Source of the DNA: JANMEX01 sp049696015
GTDB lineage: Bacteria > Pseudomonadota > Alphaproteobacteria > Rhizobiales > Rhizobiaceae
Reading direction: 5' to 3'
Assembly (NCBI GenBank): GCA_049696015.1
Contig: JBAVTG010000188.1
Span: forward strand, 1 to 37,777
Length of the DNA: 37,777 bases
Position numbers and translations under genes: made by a program. The notes under the pieces are model-generated. The model was not told the DNA's origin. It did no database searches and saw only the letters and a list, made by a program, of their open reading frames with translations. Positions 7,839 to 15,475 of the stretch are shown piece by piece (position 1 is the first letter of the stretch; each line of letters starts with the position of its first letter).

Positions 7839-8227
7839 GCGGCAATGTTGGTATCGTGATTGTTTCGCATTCGCCCAAAGTAGCTGAAGGCGCAGCCGAT
7901 ATGGTTCGGCAAATGGTGGGCGATGAAGTGCCTCTTGCCTGGGCTGGCGGCGATCCGTCCGGCAGGCTGGGAACCAATGTAAGCGCCATTATGGCTGCCA
8001 TTGACCGGGCCTGGTCGGAGGCAGGCGTTGCCATACTGGTGGATCTCGGCGGCGCGGAAACCAACAGTGAAATGGCGATCGAAATGATGCCCGAAGACAG
8101 GCAAGGCCGCATTGTCATCTGCAATGCGCCAATTGTTGAGGGCGCAGTCATGGCAGCAACAGAGGCTTCGGGCGGCGCGCCCCTTTCGGCCGTCAAAGCG
8201 ACGGCGGAAGAACTGGCGATTGGTTGA
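7835..8227 (+). CDS. dhaM: PTS EIIA-type phosphocarrier DhaM, stand-alone
   Basis: A 130-residue protein equal to the EIIA (mannose-fold) domain of DhaM. It takes phosphate from HPr and passes it to ADP on DhaL. The phosphorylated histidine should be H12 in IVIVSHSPKVAEG, and the LVDLGGAETNSEM and NAPIVEGAV stretches are typical. In E. coli DhaM the EIIA domain is fused to HPr-like and truncated EI-like domains; here the chain stops after EIIA and the other two functions are separate genes downstream. The start overlaps the dhaL stop, so the two are made together. Confidence 0.93.
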   Translation: MSGNVGIVIVSHSPKVAEGAADMVRQMVGDEVPLAWAGGDPSGRLGTNVSAIMAAIDRAWSEAGVAILVDLGGAETNSEMAIEMMPEDRQGRIVICNAPIVEGAVMAATEASGGAPLSAVKATAEELAIG

Positions 8228-8241
8228 GATTGGAGGCAGAC

Positions 8242-8520
8242 ATGAGCGAACTGACCGCATCAGTGCTTCTGACAAACACTGTCGGACTGCATGCGCGCCC
8301 ATCAGTGAAGCTGACCCAGCTTGCCAAGAAATTTGCCGCGAGCATCGAGGTTGCGGTAAATGCGCAAGGCCCGTGGTTTGATGCCAAAAGCCCGGTGAAA
8401 ATCATGCGGCTCAAGGCGTCACAAGGTCAGACTTTGCACTTCCGTGCCATTGGCTCAGACGCGCCACGTGCGCTTGGCGATCTCATTGCGCTGGTCAATG
8501 CCCGCTTTGACGAAGAGTGA
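8242..8520 (+). CDS. HPr-like phosphocarrier protein dedicated to the Dha relay
   Basis: A 92-residue HPr. The phosphorylated histidine is H17 in NTVGLHARPSVKL. The region that carries the regulatory serine in other HPrs reads FDAKSPVKIMRLKA, with a serine kept at about residue 49 but a changed context (SPVK rather than SIMG). Recognition by HPr kinase may therefore be altered or lost. The start at 8242 is set by GGAGG at 8232-8236. It receives phosphate from the Enzyme I encoded next and donates to DhaM. Hyphomicrobiales usually also have a nitrogen PTS (PTS-Ntr) with its own HPr (NPr), so cross-talk is possible. Confidence 0.92.
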   Translation: MSELTASVLLTNTVGLHARPSVKLTQLAKKFAASIEVAVNAQGPWFDAKSPVKIMRLKASQGQTLHFRAIGSDAPRALGDLIALVNARFDEE

Positions 8521-8524
8521 TGCA

Positions 8525-10129
8525 ATGGAGCGCACTTTTCCTGCGATATCCGCTTCGCCCGGCATTTGGACTGGCACAGTCCACCGGCAATCTGACCTGT
8601 CGGGACTAAGCCGGATTTCTGGAAATCCGGCTCGCGAAGCCGAGGCGCTGGCTTCGGCAATATCGGCAGCGCTGGAAAGCCTTGCAGCCTTGGCAGCAAC
8701 ACAAGCTGGCGAAGCCGCCGACATGCTGGCGTTTCAAGCGGCCATGCTGGAAGATCCCGAACTTGCAGAGTTGGCGTTTCAAAAAATTGACAACGGCATG
8801 GCGGCGGAGGCGGCATGGCAAGAATGCATGGCGGCGGAGATTGACGGCTATGAATTGTCCGGCGACGAGTATTTTCGCGCCCGCTCTGCCGATCTTGCCG
8901 ACATTCGCGACAGGGTCCTGGCAGGCATATTCGGCGTTCCGGCAAATACCGCAATTGCTGTCGGCGCTGTCATTGTTGCGCAAGACTTGAAGCCGTCCGT
9001 CTTTCTGGACGCGGACTGGGATAAAGGCGGGGCAATCATACTGGGCAAGGGAAGTGCCGCATCGCATGTTGCCATGCTGGCGCGGGCCCGGGGCGTTCCA
9101 ATGGTGGTCGGTCTTGGCGAAGAATGGCAACGCCTCGAAGGTGCAGTCATGGTTGACGCCATGGCAGGCTCGGTAACGGTCAATCCGGATGCGGCGACCA
9201 TCATGTCCGCATCGCATCGGGCAAGCATTGAAACGGCCCGCAAACAGGCTGCCGCAACGCGGATTGCCGATCCGGCCGTTACCCGCGATGGGACCTGCAT
9301 CAAGGTCATGATCAATGTCGCCACACTTGCTGATCTGAAGGGATTGAATGCCTCGCAGATTGACGGCATCGGCCTGACGCGGACCGAGTTTTTGGTCGAA
9401 AAGGCTCTGCGCGACGAAGACAAGCAGTTTGCCGACTATTCTTCCTTGCTGAAATGGGCTGGCGCAAAGCCGGTGACAATCCGCACATTCGATGCAGGCG
9501 GCGATAAGCCGGTTCCCGGCTACACGCTGGCGGGGGAATCAAATCCCCTTCTTGGTTTGCGCGGCATCCGCCTGTCGCTGCAGCACAAGGACGTCTTCAA
9601 GGTGCAGCTGCGTGCCATTCTGCGAGCGGCAGTCCATGGCAATGCCAAGATCATGCTGCCGATGGTGACGGACACGAATGATCTTGAGTCCGCGCGGGAA
9701 CTGATCAATCAGTGCAGCGGCGAACTCAACGCGGCAGGCGTTGCCCACAGCATTCCGGAACTGGGAATCATGGTTGAAGTGCCTGCGGTAGCGATGGCGC
9801 CGGAGCTGTTTGATGCCGAATTTTTCTCCATCGGTTCCAACGACCTTACCCAATATGCCACTGCTGCCGGAAGAGACAGTGCCGAGGCAGCGCGCTGGGC
9901 CGATGTGACGCATCCGGGCGTACTGGCCATGATCGCCAACGTTGCCCGCCATGGCATTGCCACAGGCAAGGAGGTCAGCCTATGCGGCGATGCCGGCGGC
10001 GAACCCGCCAGCATCGGCAGTCTTCTCAAGGAAGGTGTGCGGTGCGTATCAGTAGCGCCGGGGTTGCTTGCCTTAGCAAAGGCGGCCATTCGGGCGACTG
10101 ATCTTTCCGGGAATGGAGTGGCGGCATGA
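8525..10129 (+). CDS. ptsI: PEP-protein phosphotransferase, Enzyme I
   Basis: A 534-residue cytoplasmic enzyme that takes phosphate from phosphoenolpyruvate and gives it to HPr. The N-terminal HPr-binding helices cover about residues 10-140, and the phosphohistidine is H181 in GKGSAASHVAML. The PEP-binding TIM barrel follows with GLTRTEFL, PVTIRTFDAGGDKP, GLRGIRLS, FFSIGSNDLTQYA and the active-site cysteine C487 in SLCGDAGGEP. It is complete, unlike the truncated EI-like tail of E. coli DhaM. It has no GAF domain, so it is not the nitrogen-PTS enzyme PtsP. The start at 8525 lies four bases after the HPr stop. No sugar-specific EIIB/EIIC gene is nearby, so the likely purpose is to feed DhaM. 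Confidence 0.93.
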   Translation: MERTFPAISASPGIWTGTVHRQSDLSGLSRISGNPAREAEALASAISAALESLAALAATQAGEAADMLAFQAAMLEDPELAELAFQKIDNGMAAEAAWQECMAAEIDGYELSGDEYFRARSADLADIRDRVLAGIFGVPANTAIAVGAVIVAQDLKPSVFLDADWDKGGAIILGKGSAASHVAMLARARGVPMVVGLGEEWQRLEGAVMVDAMAGSVTVNPDAATIMSASHRASIETARKQAAATRIADPAVTRDGTCIKVMINVATLADLKGLNASQIDGIGLTRTEFLVEKALRDEDKQFADYSSLLKWAGAKPVTIRTFDAGGDKPVPGYTLAGESNPLLGLRGIRLSLQHKDVFKVQLRAILRAAVHGNAKIMLPMVTDTNDLESARELINQCSGELNAAGVAHSIPELGIMVEVPAVAMAPELFDAEFFSIGSNDLTQYATAAGRDSAEAARWADVTHPGVLAMIANVARHGIATGKEVSLCGDAGGEPASIGSLLKEGVRCVSVAPGLLALAKAAIRATDLSGNGVAA

Positions 10130-10584
10130 ACGGCGAGGCACTACCAGCGTCAGGGCCGACACCTCTTGAAACCTACAAGAACATGCTGCAGCGAGTTATT
10201 GACTCGAGACCTTCCGGCACCCGCCAGCGGCTGGCCGAAGCGCTCGGCAAGAACCGGTCATTCATCTCGCAGATCACCAACCCGGCCTATGTGACTCCCG
10301 TGCCAGTGCAGCATCTTGAGATCATTTTTCACATTTGCCATTTCTCGCCAGCCGATAAACGTGATTTTCTCGCCGCCTACCGCACCGCCCATCCCGGGCG
10401 CTTGGACACGGCGGAGGGCTCGCGCCCGACCCGCAGCCTGACCATCGACCTGCCGGATTTCGGCAATGCGCAGATGAACCGCCGGGTCGATGAAATGGTG
10501 CATTCCATGGTGCGCGCCATTCAGGAGCTTTTCCTTGCAAGCGCAGACGGTCAATCCGAAAACGCCAAAGAGGATAGAAGATGA
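10126..10584 (+). CDS. Small HTH-like protein embedded in the Dha kinase operon
   Basis: A 152-residue protein of no family I can name with confidence. Residues 30-60 (TRQRLAEALGKNRSFISQI) look like a Cro/CI-type helix-turn-helix in which the recognition helix would be NRSFISQI. A second helical part follows (residues 65-90, EIIFHICHFSPADKRDFL), and a C-terminal helix includes DEMVHSMVRAIQELFL. It overlaps Enzyme I by four bases (ATGA at 10126-10129) and dhaK by four bases (10581-10584), so it is co-translated with both. It may be an operon regulator that reads the state of the relay, as DhaR does by contact with DhaK and DhaL in E. coli, but DhaR is an unrelated enhancer-binding protein. DNA binding is inferred from the helix pattern only. 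Confidence 0.75.
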   Translation: MNGEALPASGPTPLETYKNMLQRVIDSRPSGTRQRLAEALGKNRSFISQITNPAYVTPVPVQHLEIIFHICHFSPADKRDFLAAYRTAHPGRLDTAEGSRPTRSLTIDLPDFGNAQMNRRVDEMVHSMVRAIQELFLASADGQSENAKEDRR

Positions 10585-11564
10585 AAAAGCTGATGAACGC
10601 GGCCGATACGGTCCTCACCGAGAGCCTTGCGGGCCTCACTGCCGTCCACGCCGATATTCTGGCACTAGGCGAAGACAACAGATTTGTCCGCCGCAAATCG
10701 ACAACACCCGGCAAGGTGTCGCTGATTTCCGGCGGCGGCTCCGGCCACGAGCCGATGCATGCCGGCTTTGTCGGCACCGGCATGCTGGATGCAGCCTGTC
10801 CTGGGCAAGTCTTCACCTCGCCAACGCCGGATCAGATGATCGCGGCGGCGGCCTCGGTGTCCGGCCCGCAAGGCACGCTCTACATCGTCAAGAATTATGA
10901 GGGCGATGTGATGAATTTCGAGATGGCAGCCGAAATGGCTGAAGGTCCGGTAGCCATGGTGATAGTCGATGATGATGTTGCAGTCGAGAAATCCACATGG
11001 TCGACAGGGCGGCGCGGCGTAGCTGGCACGCTGGTGGTTGAAAAAATTGTTGGCGCTGCCGCCGAACAGGGGAGGGATCTGGCGTCACTCAAGGCGCTGG
11101 GCGATTCTGTCAATGCCCATACCCGCTCCATGGGCGTTGCACTGACATCTTGCATTGTTCCGGCGGCTGGCAAGCCGACATTCACGCTCTCGCAAACTGA
11201 GATGGAAATGGGTGTCGGCATCCATGGTGAGCCGGGCCGCAGGCGCGTCCAACTGGCTTCGGCCGATGACATTGCCGAGGAAATGCTTGAAGCAATCCTC
11301 AGCGACCTTGAATTGAAGTCCGGCCAGAATGTGCTGTTGCTCGTCAACGGCTTTGGCGGCACTCCGTTGATGGAGTTGTATCTGATGGCCAACAGCGCCC
11401 GGCGAGTTCTGCAAAGCAGAGGCATTGTCATGTCAAGGTCACTGGCCGGGTCGCTGGTGACATCGCTCGAAATGGCCGGCTGCTCACTTACGGTCACGGC
11501 GCTCGATAACGAATCGACCGGACTTTGGGATGCGCCGGTAAATACGGCCTCATTGCGCTGGTGA
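10581..11564 (+). CDS. dhaK: Dihydroxyacetone kinase substrate-binding subunit DhaK
   Basis: A 327-residue subunit that binds dihydroxyacetone as a covalent hemiaminal to a histidine while DhaL-ADP delivers phosphate, giving dihydroxyacetone phosphate. Key residues are visible: the GGGSGHEP loop (51-58) with H56, D109 in KNYEGD, and the substrate-linking H215 in MGVGIHGEPG. H56 and D109 match the E. coli numbering. The chain ends in LWDAPVNTASLRW, close to the usual end, although it is about 30 residues shorter overall than E. coli DhaK. The Lys/Glu-rich insertions seen in some homologues are absent. Related DhaK/DhaL-like pairs act on erythrulose or other ketoses, so dihydroxyacetone is the most likely but not the only possible substrate. 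It is the last gene of the operon that begins at 1624. Confidence 0.93.
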   Translation: MKKLMNAADTVLTESLAGLTAVHADILALGEDNRFVRRKSTTPGKVSLISGGGSGHEPMHAGFVGTGMLDAACPGQVFTSPTPDQMIAAAASVSGPQGTLYIVKNYEGDVMNFEMAAEMAEGPVAMVIVDDDVAVEKSTWSTGRRGVAGTLVVEKIVGAAAEQGRDLASLKALGDSVNAHTRSMGVALTSCIVPAAGKPTFTLSQTEMEMGVGIHGEPGRRRVQLASADDIAEEMLEAILSDLELKSGQNVLLLVNGFGGTPLMELYLMANSARRVLQSRGIVMSRSLAGSLVTSLEMAGCSLTVTALDNESTGLWDAPVNTASLRW

Positions 11565-11747
11565 TGACTGGCAAAGACAAATCATCTGCCGGCTCAACCG
11601 CGTGCGCATTTGGCAGCGCGTATGCCCGCTTCAGGTCGGTCAGTTGACCCAAATGCACATCGATCAGGGCCGCCAGCCTTGAAGCCTGACCGCACTTCTG
11701 CAAAGATTTGAGGCTGTTGACAATGGCTGGCAAGAGGCGGGAGCGAC
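11565..11747. other. Intergenic gap between dhaK and rhaK
   Basis: 183 bases with no supported gene. No terminator-like stem with a T-run is visible after dhaK, so read-through into rhaK is possible. TTGACA at about 11717-11722 resembles a -35 box but lies only about 25 bases before the rhaK start. I see no copy of the rha operator described at 18973-19075. Confidence 0.4.
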
Positions 11748-13136
11748 ATGGGCAAGGTTCGGCATGTTGCGGTCATCGACATTGGCAAGACCAATGCCAA
11801 AGTGCTCCTGATCGACCTCCAAAGCGCCAGCGAAGTCATCATCGCCAAGGCCTCCAACAGTGTGCGCCCCGCACCGCCCTATCCGCATTTTGACGAAGCG
11901 GCGTTGTGGAATTTCATCTTGAGCGGGCTCAGCGATATCGCCGCCTCACACCCGCTCGATGCCATCTCGATTACCACACATGGCGCATGCGCCGCGCTTG
12001 TGGATGGCAATGGCACGCTCGTTCTGCCGGTGCTGGACTATGAGTTTGACGGACCGGATGAAATGAGCGCGCAGTATGATGCGCAACGCCCGCCGTTTGC
12101 CGAGACCGGATCGCCACGCCTTCCCGCCGGGCTCAATCTCGGGGCGCAGCTTTTCTGGCTGGCTAATGGCTTTCCGCCAGAATTTGCCAAGGCGAAGCAC
12201 GTCCTGACGTGGCCTCAATATTGGGCGATGAAACTGACAGGCATTGCGGCGAGCGAGTTGACATCGCTTGGCTGCCACACGGATTTGTGGGACCCGTGGA
12301 ATGCGCGATTTTCCTCCATGGTGAAAAGCCACGGCTGGAGGCATCTGTTTCCGTCAGTGCGCAGCGCAAACGCTGTGCTGGGCACATTGAAGGCCGAAGT
12401 TGCAGCGCGCACGCAGTTGGACGCAGCGACACCAGTCCATTGTGGAATCCATGATTCCAACGCGTCACTTCTGCCCTATCTTGGCGGTGCAGAAGAAAAA
12501 TTTGCCGTCATGTCCACAGGAACATGGATGATCACGCTTGCCGTCGGCGGCAGGCCGGTTGCGCTCGATGTGCGGCGTGACACCCTGGTCAATGTCAACG
12601 CAAATGGCGGGCCAACGCCCACCTCCCGCTACATGGCAGGCCGCGAGTTTGACGACATCACCCAAGGCAAAATCGTCACGCCGGCGGACGGCGATCAGAT
12701 TGCGGTGCTGTCCGGAAACATTATGGCCACTCCCTCGCTGCATCCTGATACCGGACCGTTTCCAGGCCTTGGTTTCACATGGCTGAACGGCGGACCTGCA
12801 AGCGATGGCGAACGCACCTGCGCCGCGTCCTACTATTGTGCTTTGATGGGCGCCGTTTGCCTCGAACTGATTGGCGCAGAAGGGCCGGTGTATGTCGAGG
12901 GGCCATTTGCCGGCAACCAAGAATTCAAGGCGATGCTGGCAACGGCGTGCGGACGGCCCGTCATTGCCAGCGGCCAAAGCGCCGGCACAGGATTGGGTGC
13001 AGCCATGCTTGCAGGACCGCTCGGCATCAAGCCGTTACCCTCGCCGCCCGTCCTGCCCTCACCCGATCCGGCAATGAGGGCTTATGCTGAAAAATGGTTG
13101 ACAACTGTCAACGCCAATTGGGCCGAAATGAGCTGA
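11748..13136 (+). CDS. rhaK: L-rhamnulose kinase, FGGY family
   Basis: A 462-residue FGGY sugar kinase that phosphorylates L-rhamnulose at O1. The ATPase fold is shown by DIGKTNAKVLLID (residues 10-22), the substrate loop GIHDSNASLLPYL around 237-249, MSTGTWMITL, and a C-terminal nucleotide loop with VEGPFAGNQEF and GQSAGTGLGAAML. It resembles the RhaK of Rhizobium leguminosarum, which is also needed for uptake through RhaSTPQ, rather than enteric RhaB. GGGAG at 11738-11742 supports the start. It lies on the strand opposite the rha transport operon and converges on rhaM, and it follows dhaK in the same direction, so it may be co-transcribed with the Dha operon or have its own promoter. Confidence 0.9.
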   Translation: MGKVRHVAVIDIGKTNAKVLLIDLQSASEVIIAKASNSVRPAPPYPHFDEAALWNFILSGLSDIAASHPLDAISITTHGACAALVDGNGTLVLPVLDYEFDGPDEMSAQYDAQRPPFAETGSPRLPAGLNLGAQLFWLANGFPPEFAKAKHVLTWPQYWAMKLTGIAASELTSLGCHTDLWDPWNARFSSMVKSHGWRHLFPSVRSANAVLGTLKAEVAARTQLDAATPVHCGIHDSNASLLPYLGGAEEKFAVMSTGTWMITLAVGGRPVALDVRRDTLVNVNANGGPTPTSRYMAGREFDDITQGKIVTPADGDQIAVLSGNIMATPSLHPDTGPFPGLGFTWLNGGPASDGERTCAASYYCALMGAVCLELIGAEGPVYVEGPFAGNQEFKAMLATACGRPVIASGQSAGTGLGAAMLAGPLGIKPLPSPPVLPSPDPAMRAYAEKWLTTVNANWAEMS

Positions 13137-13137
13137 A

Positions 13138-13156
13138 ATCTGCCATCAAGGCAGAT
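13138..13156. terminator. Possible shared terminator between convergent rhaK and rhaM
   Basis: ATCTGCC (13138-13144) and GGCAGAT (13150-13156) form a perfect seven-base stem with a five-base loop. It starts two bases after the rhaK stop and takes in the last codons of rhaM. T-runs are short on both sides (three T in the minus direction), so termination strength is doubtful. Confidence 0.4.
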
Positions 13157-13460
13157 AGAATGTCTCCGTCAAATCAATCGCCACTGGTGAGCCGTCGGGG
13201 TTGGTCTTCATGATGTCGCCCATATAAGCCCACCATTTTTTCATCACCGGATCGTTCGGCAGATCTGCCATTTTGTGATCATCTGTCCGCTCGAGATAGC
13301 CGAACAGTGTGTTGGTGTTGCGATCAATATGGATGGAGTAATTGCAGATTCCAGCCTCTTTCAGAAGCTTGGAAAGCTCCGGCCATATCGCGTCATGGCG
13401 CTTGACGTATTCAGATTCCTGTCCTGGGTTCAGAAACATCTTGAAGGCGTGGCGCTGCAT
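13146..13460 (-). CDS. rhaM: L-rhamnose mutarotase
   Basis: A 104-residue enzyme that interconverts the alpha and beta anomers of L-rhamnose, so that the isomerase always has its preferred form. The family pattern is plain: RHDAIWPEL with the catalytic histidine near residue 23, NYSIHIDRNTNTLFGYLE, and PVMKKWWAYMGDIM; the length matches the usual 104. The same gene is called rhaU in Rhizobium leguminosarum. GGAGGG about six bases before the ATG is a strong ribosome site. It is the last gene of the minus-strand rhaRSTPQ operon, with 15 bases after the rhaQ stop. Confidence 0.95.
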   Translation of the reverse strand: MQRHAFKMFLNPGQESEYVKRHDAIWPELSKLLKEAGICNYSIHIDRNTNTLFGYLERTDDHKMADLPNDPVMKKWWAYMGDIMKTNPDGSPVAIDLTETFYLP

Positions 13461-13475
13461 GTCATCCCTCCATAC

Positions 13476-14447
13476 TCAGGCGGATTTGGCGCGAGGCTGG
13501 CGCAGGTTCTGGACAATGTTCGGCACCAGTACGGACGCGATCAAAAGCACGCCGATAACGCCAGTCTGGATATGGCCGGTAATGTTTGCCAGCGCCATGC
13601 CGTTGCGCAAATTGAGCACAATCAGGATCGACAGGAACACGCCCGTCATTGACCCTTTGCCGCCAAAAATAGAAACGCCGCCCAGCAATACCATGGTGAT
13701 GATGTCGAGCTCAAATCCCAGCGCCGCATCGCCGCGCACCGATGCAAGGCGCGAGGCGTAGAACAGGCCGGCAATGGCGGAAACAAGTCCCGAAAGCAGA
13801 AAGAGGATTGACTTGACCCTGCCGACATTGATGCCGGAAAAACGCGCCACTTCAGCGTTGTTGCCGATGACAAAAATCAGCCGCCCAAATCCGGTCCGAT
13901 GCAGCATGATGCCTATTGTAATCGACAGCAGGACGAAAAACACAATCGAGAACGGGGCGGGACCAATCAGACCCTTCTGGCCTAGCGCATTGAACCAGTC
14001 TGGGAAACCGCCCATGCTCTGGTCTTTCAAAAGGATGCGGGCAAAGCCGCGAAAGCCGATGAGCATCGCCAGCGTCACCACCAACGAGGGAATGCCGAAA
14101 CGCGCAATGAAAAGCGCATTGACCGCTCCTGCTGCCAGTCCGATCACCAGACAGATCAGGATCGCCCAGCCCGCCGGCACACCGGCATTGACCATATAGC
14201 CAAACGCGCAAGCCGATAACCCCATAACCGAAGCGACAGACAGATCGATCTCCGCATTGATGATGATCAGCGTCATGGTCATGGCCACGATGATCTTCTC
14301 GATCGACAGCTGAAACAGGTTGACCTGGTTCTGGATCGTCAGAAACTGCGGCGCGAGGACCACATTGGCAACCAGTGTGACGGTCAGCAAGATCAGCAGA
14401 ATGCCTTCCCAGGTCTTCAGGCGTAGAAGGAGCGTGTGAGGCGTCAT
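13476..14447 (-). CDS. rhaQ: Rhamnose ABC transporter permease RhaQ
   Basis: A 323-residue inner-membrane permease of the CUT2 (ribose/RbsC) class, with about eight to ten membrane segments. The sequence holds the family hallmark NAEIDLSVASVMGL near residue 64, and GGVSIFGGKGSMTGVFLS in the C-terminal quarter. It pairs with RhaP to form the channel. Its ATG overlaps the rhaP stop (14444-14447), which supports coupled synthesis of the two halves. Confidence 0.92.
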   Translation of the reverse strand: MTPHTLLLRLKTWEGILLILLTVTLVANVVLAPQFLTIQNQVNLFQLSIEKIIVAMTMTLIIINAEIDLSVASVMGLSACAFGYMVNAGVPAGWAILICLVIGLAAGAVNALFIARFGIPSLVVTLAMLIGFRGFARILLKDQSMGGFPDWFNALGQKGLIGPAPFSIVFFVLLSITIGIMLHRTGFGRLIFVIGNNAEVARFSGINVGRVKSILFLLSGLVSAIAGLFYASRLASVRGDAALGFELDIITMVLLGGVSIFGGKGSMTGVFLSILIVLNLRNGMALANITGHIQTGVIGVLLIASVLVPNIVQNLRQPRAKSA

Positions 14448-15475
14448 GGCCTGGCTCCATGTGTCTGTTCGGCAAGGTGCCGGGATTGTCGCAGCTTGGC
14501 GAAAGAACGCGACATGAACGTGTCTGCTGCCACCGCCACCATGATCAGCATGCCAAGCAGCGCATCTCGCCAGAACTCGCTGACCAACTCCCAGCGGGTC
14601 AGCGAATTGTCGATCGTGTCAACCAGCAGCGTGCCCATCACCACACCGGCAATTGATCCGGAGCCGCCAAAAATATTGACGCCGCCGACCACGACCGCCG
14701 CAACCGCTTTGAGTTCAAAGCCAAGACCGGCTACGACGGTGATGTTGCCGAATTTGGCAAGGAAAATCAGGCCCGAAAGCCCTGCCAGCATCCCGGACAA
14801 AACGAACGCCGTAAACACCACGCGCGCCGAGTTGATGCCCGCCGTCACCGCCGCGTCAGGGTTTGAGCCGACCGCATAGAATTTCCGCGCCGCACGCAAG
14901 CGCGTCAGCGCAAGGCCGACAAGCGCTGCGGCAACCACGGACATGACGACTGTGGCGCGGATGTCGAATCCGAAAAGTGTGAATGCGGACAATTGCGGCA
15001 GTTCCACCAGCCAATCGGGCAGGCTGTCGGTGGTGATGGTGCGTGCGTCTGAGTACTCGACGAGAAACGTTCGAAACAGCGCGAGCGTGCCCAGTGTGAC
15101 GATAATCGACGGGACACGCCCGTAGGCGACGAGTGCGCCATTGATCGCGCCGCACAGGCCGCCAAGTCCCAGTGCCAGCATGAGAACAAGTGCCGGATGA
15201 AGGTCGGCATGTGTCCCGAGATAGTCGCCAAGCAGATAGGCAACGATGCCGACGATGGACCCGATGGCAAGATCGATGTTGCGCGTCATCACCACCAGCG
15301 CCTGGCCTACGGCGATTGGCAGAATCACCGCCGCACTCGTTGTGATGCGCGTCACCATGCGCGGCGAAAAGTAATTGTCGATCTGGCTGGCAAAGAACAG
15401 GACCGTCAGCACCAGAACAAGAAACAACGCAACGAGGCGCAGCGTCTGCGGTCGAAGCCTGCCAAGCGCGCCCAT
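14444..15475 (-). CDS. rhaP: Rhamnose ABC transporter permease RhaP
   Basis: A 343-residue CUT2 permease. NIDLAIGSIVGI (about residues 68-79) and GGVNIFGGSGSIAGVVMG are the family markers, with roughly eight to ten membrane segments between them. The start at 15475 (MGALGRLRP) is chosen because its ATG overlaps the rhaT stop by one base (TGATG) and it precedes the first helix. An upstream in-frame start at 15541 would lie inside rhaT and add polar residues. RhaP and RhaQ are distant homologues of each other, as usual in rhizobial rhamnose importers. Confidence 0.92.
   Translation of the reverse strand: MGALGRLRPQTLRLVALFLVLVLTVLFFASQIDNYFSPRMVTRITTSAAVILPIAVGQALVVMTRNIDLAIGSIVGIVAYLLGDYLGTHADLHPALVLMLALGLGGLCGAINGALVAYGRVPSIIVTLGTLALFRTFLVEYSDARTITTDSLPDWLVELPQLSAFTLFGFDIRATVVMSVVAAALVGLALTRLRAARKFYAVGSNPDAAVTAGINSARVVFTAFVLSGMLAGLSGLIFLAKFGNITVVAGLGFELKAVAAVVVGGVNIFGGSGSIAGVVMGTLLVDTIDNSLTRWELVSEFWRDALLGMLIMVAVAADTFMSRSFAKLRQSRHLAEQTHGARP

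Noticed and set aside
11494..11733. A 79-codon minus-strand frame covering the dhaK-rhaK gap
   Set aside because: It begins in the gap and runs into the dhaK 3' end, has no ribosome site or recognisable motif, and contains no domain remnant I can name.
13852..14475. A 207-codon minus-strand frame within rhaQ
   Set aside because: It is a shifted frame of rhaQ, whose own frame shows the CUT2 permease motifs; the shifted product is arginine- and histidine-rich with no fold.
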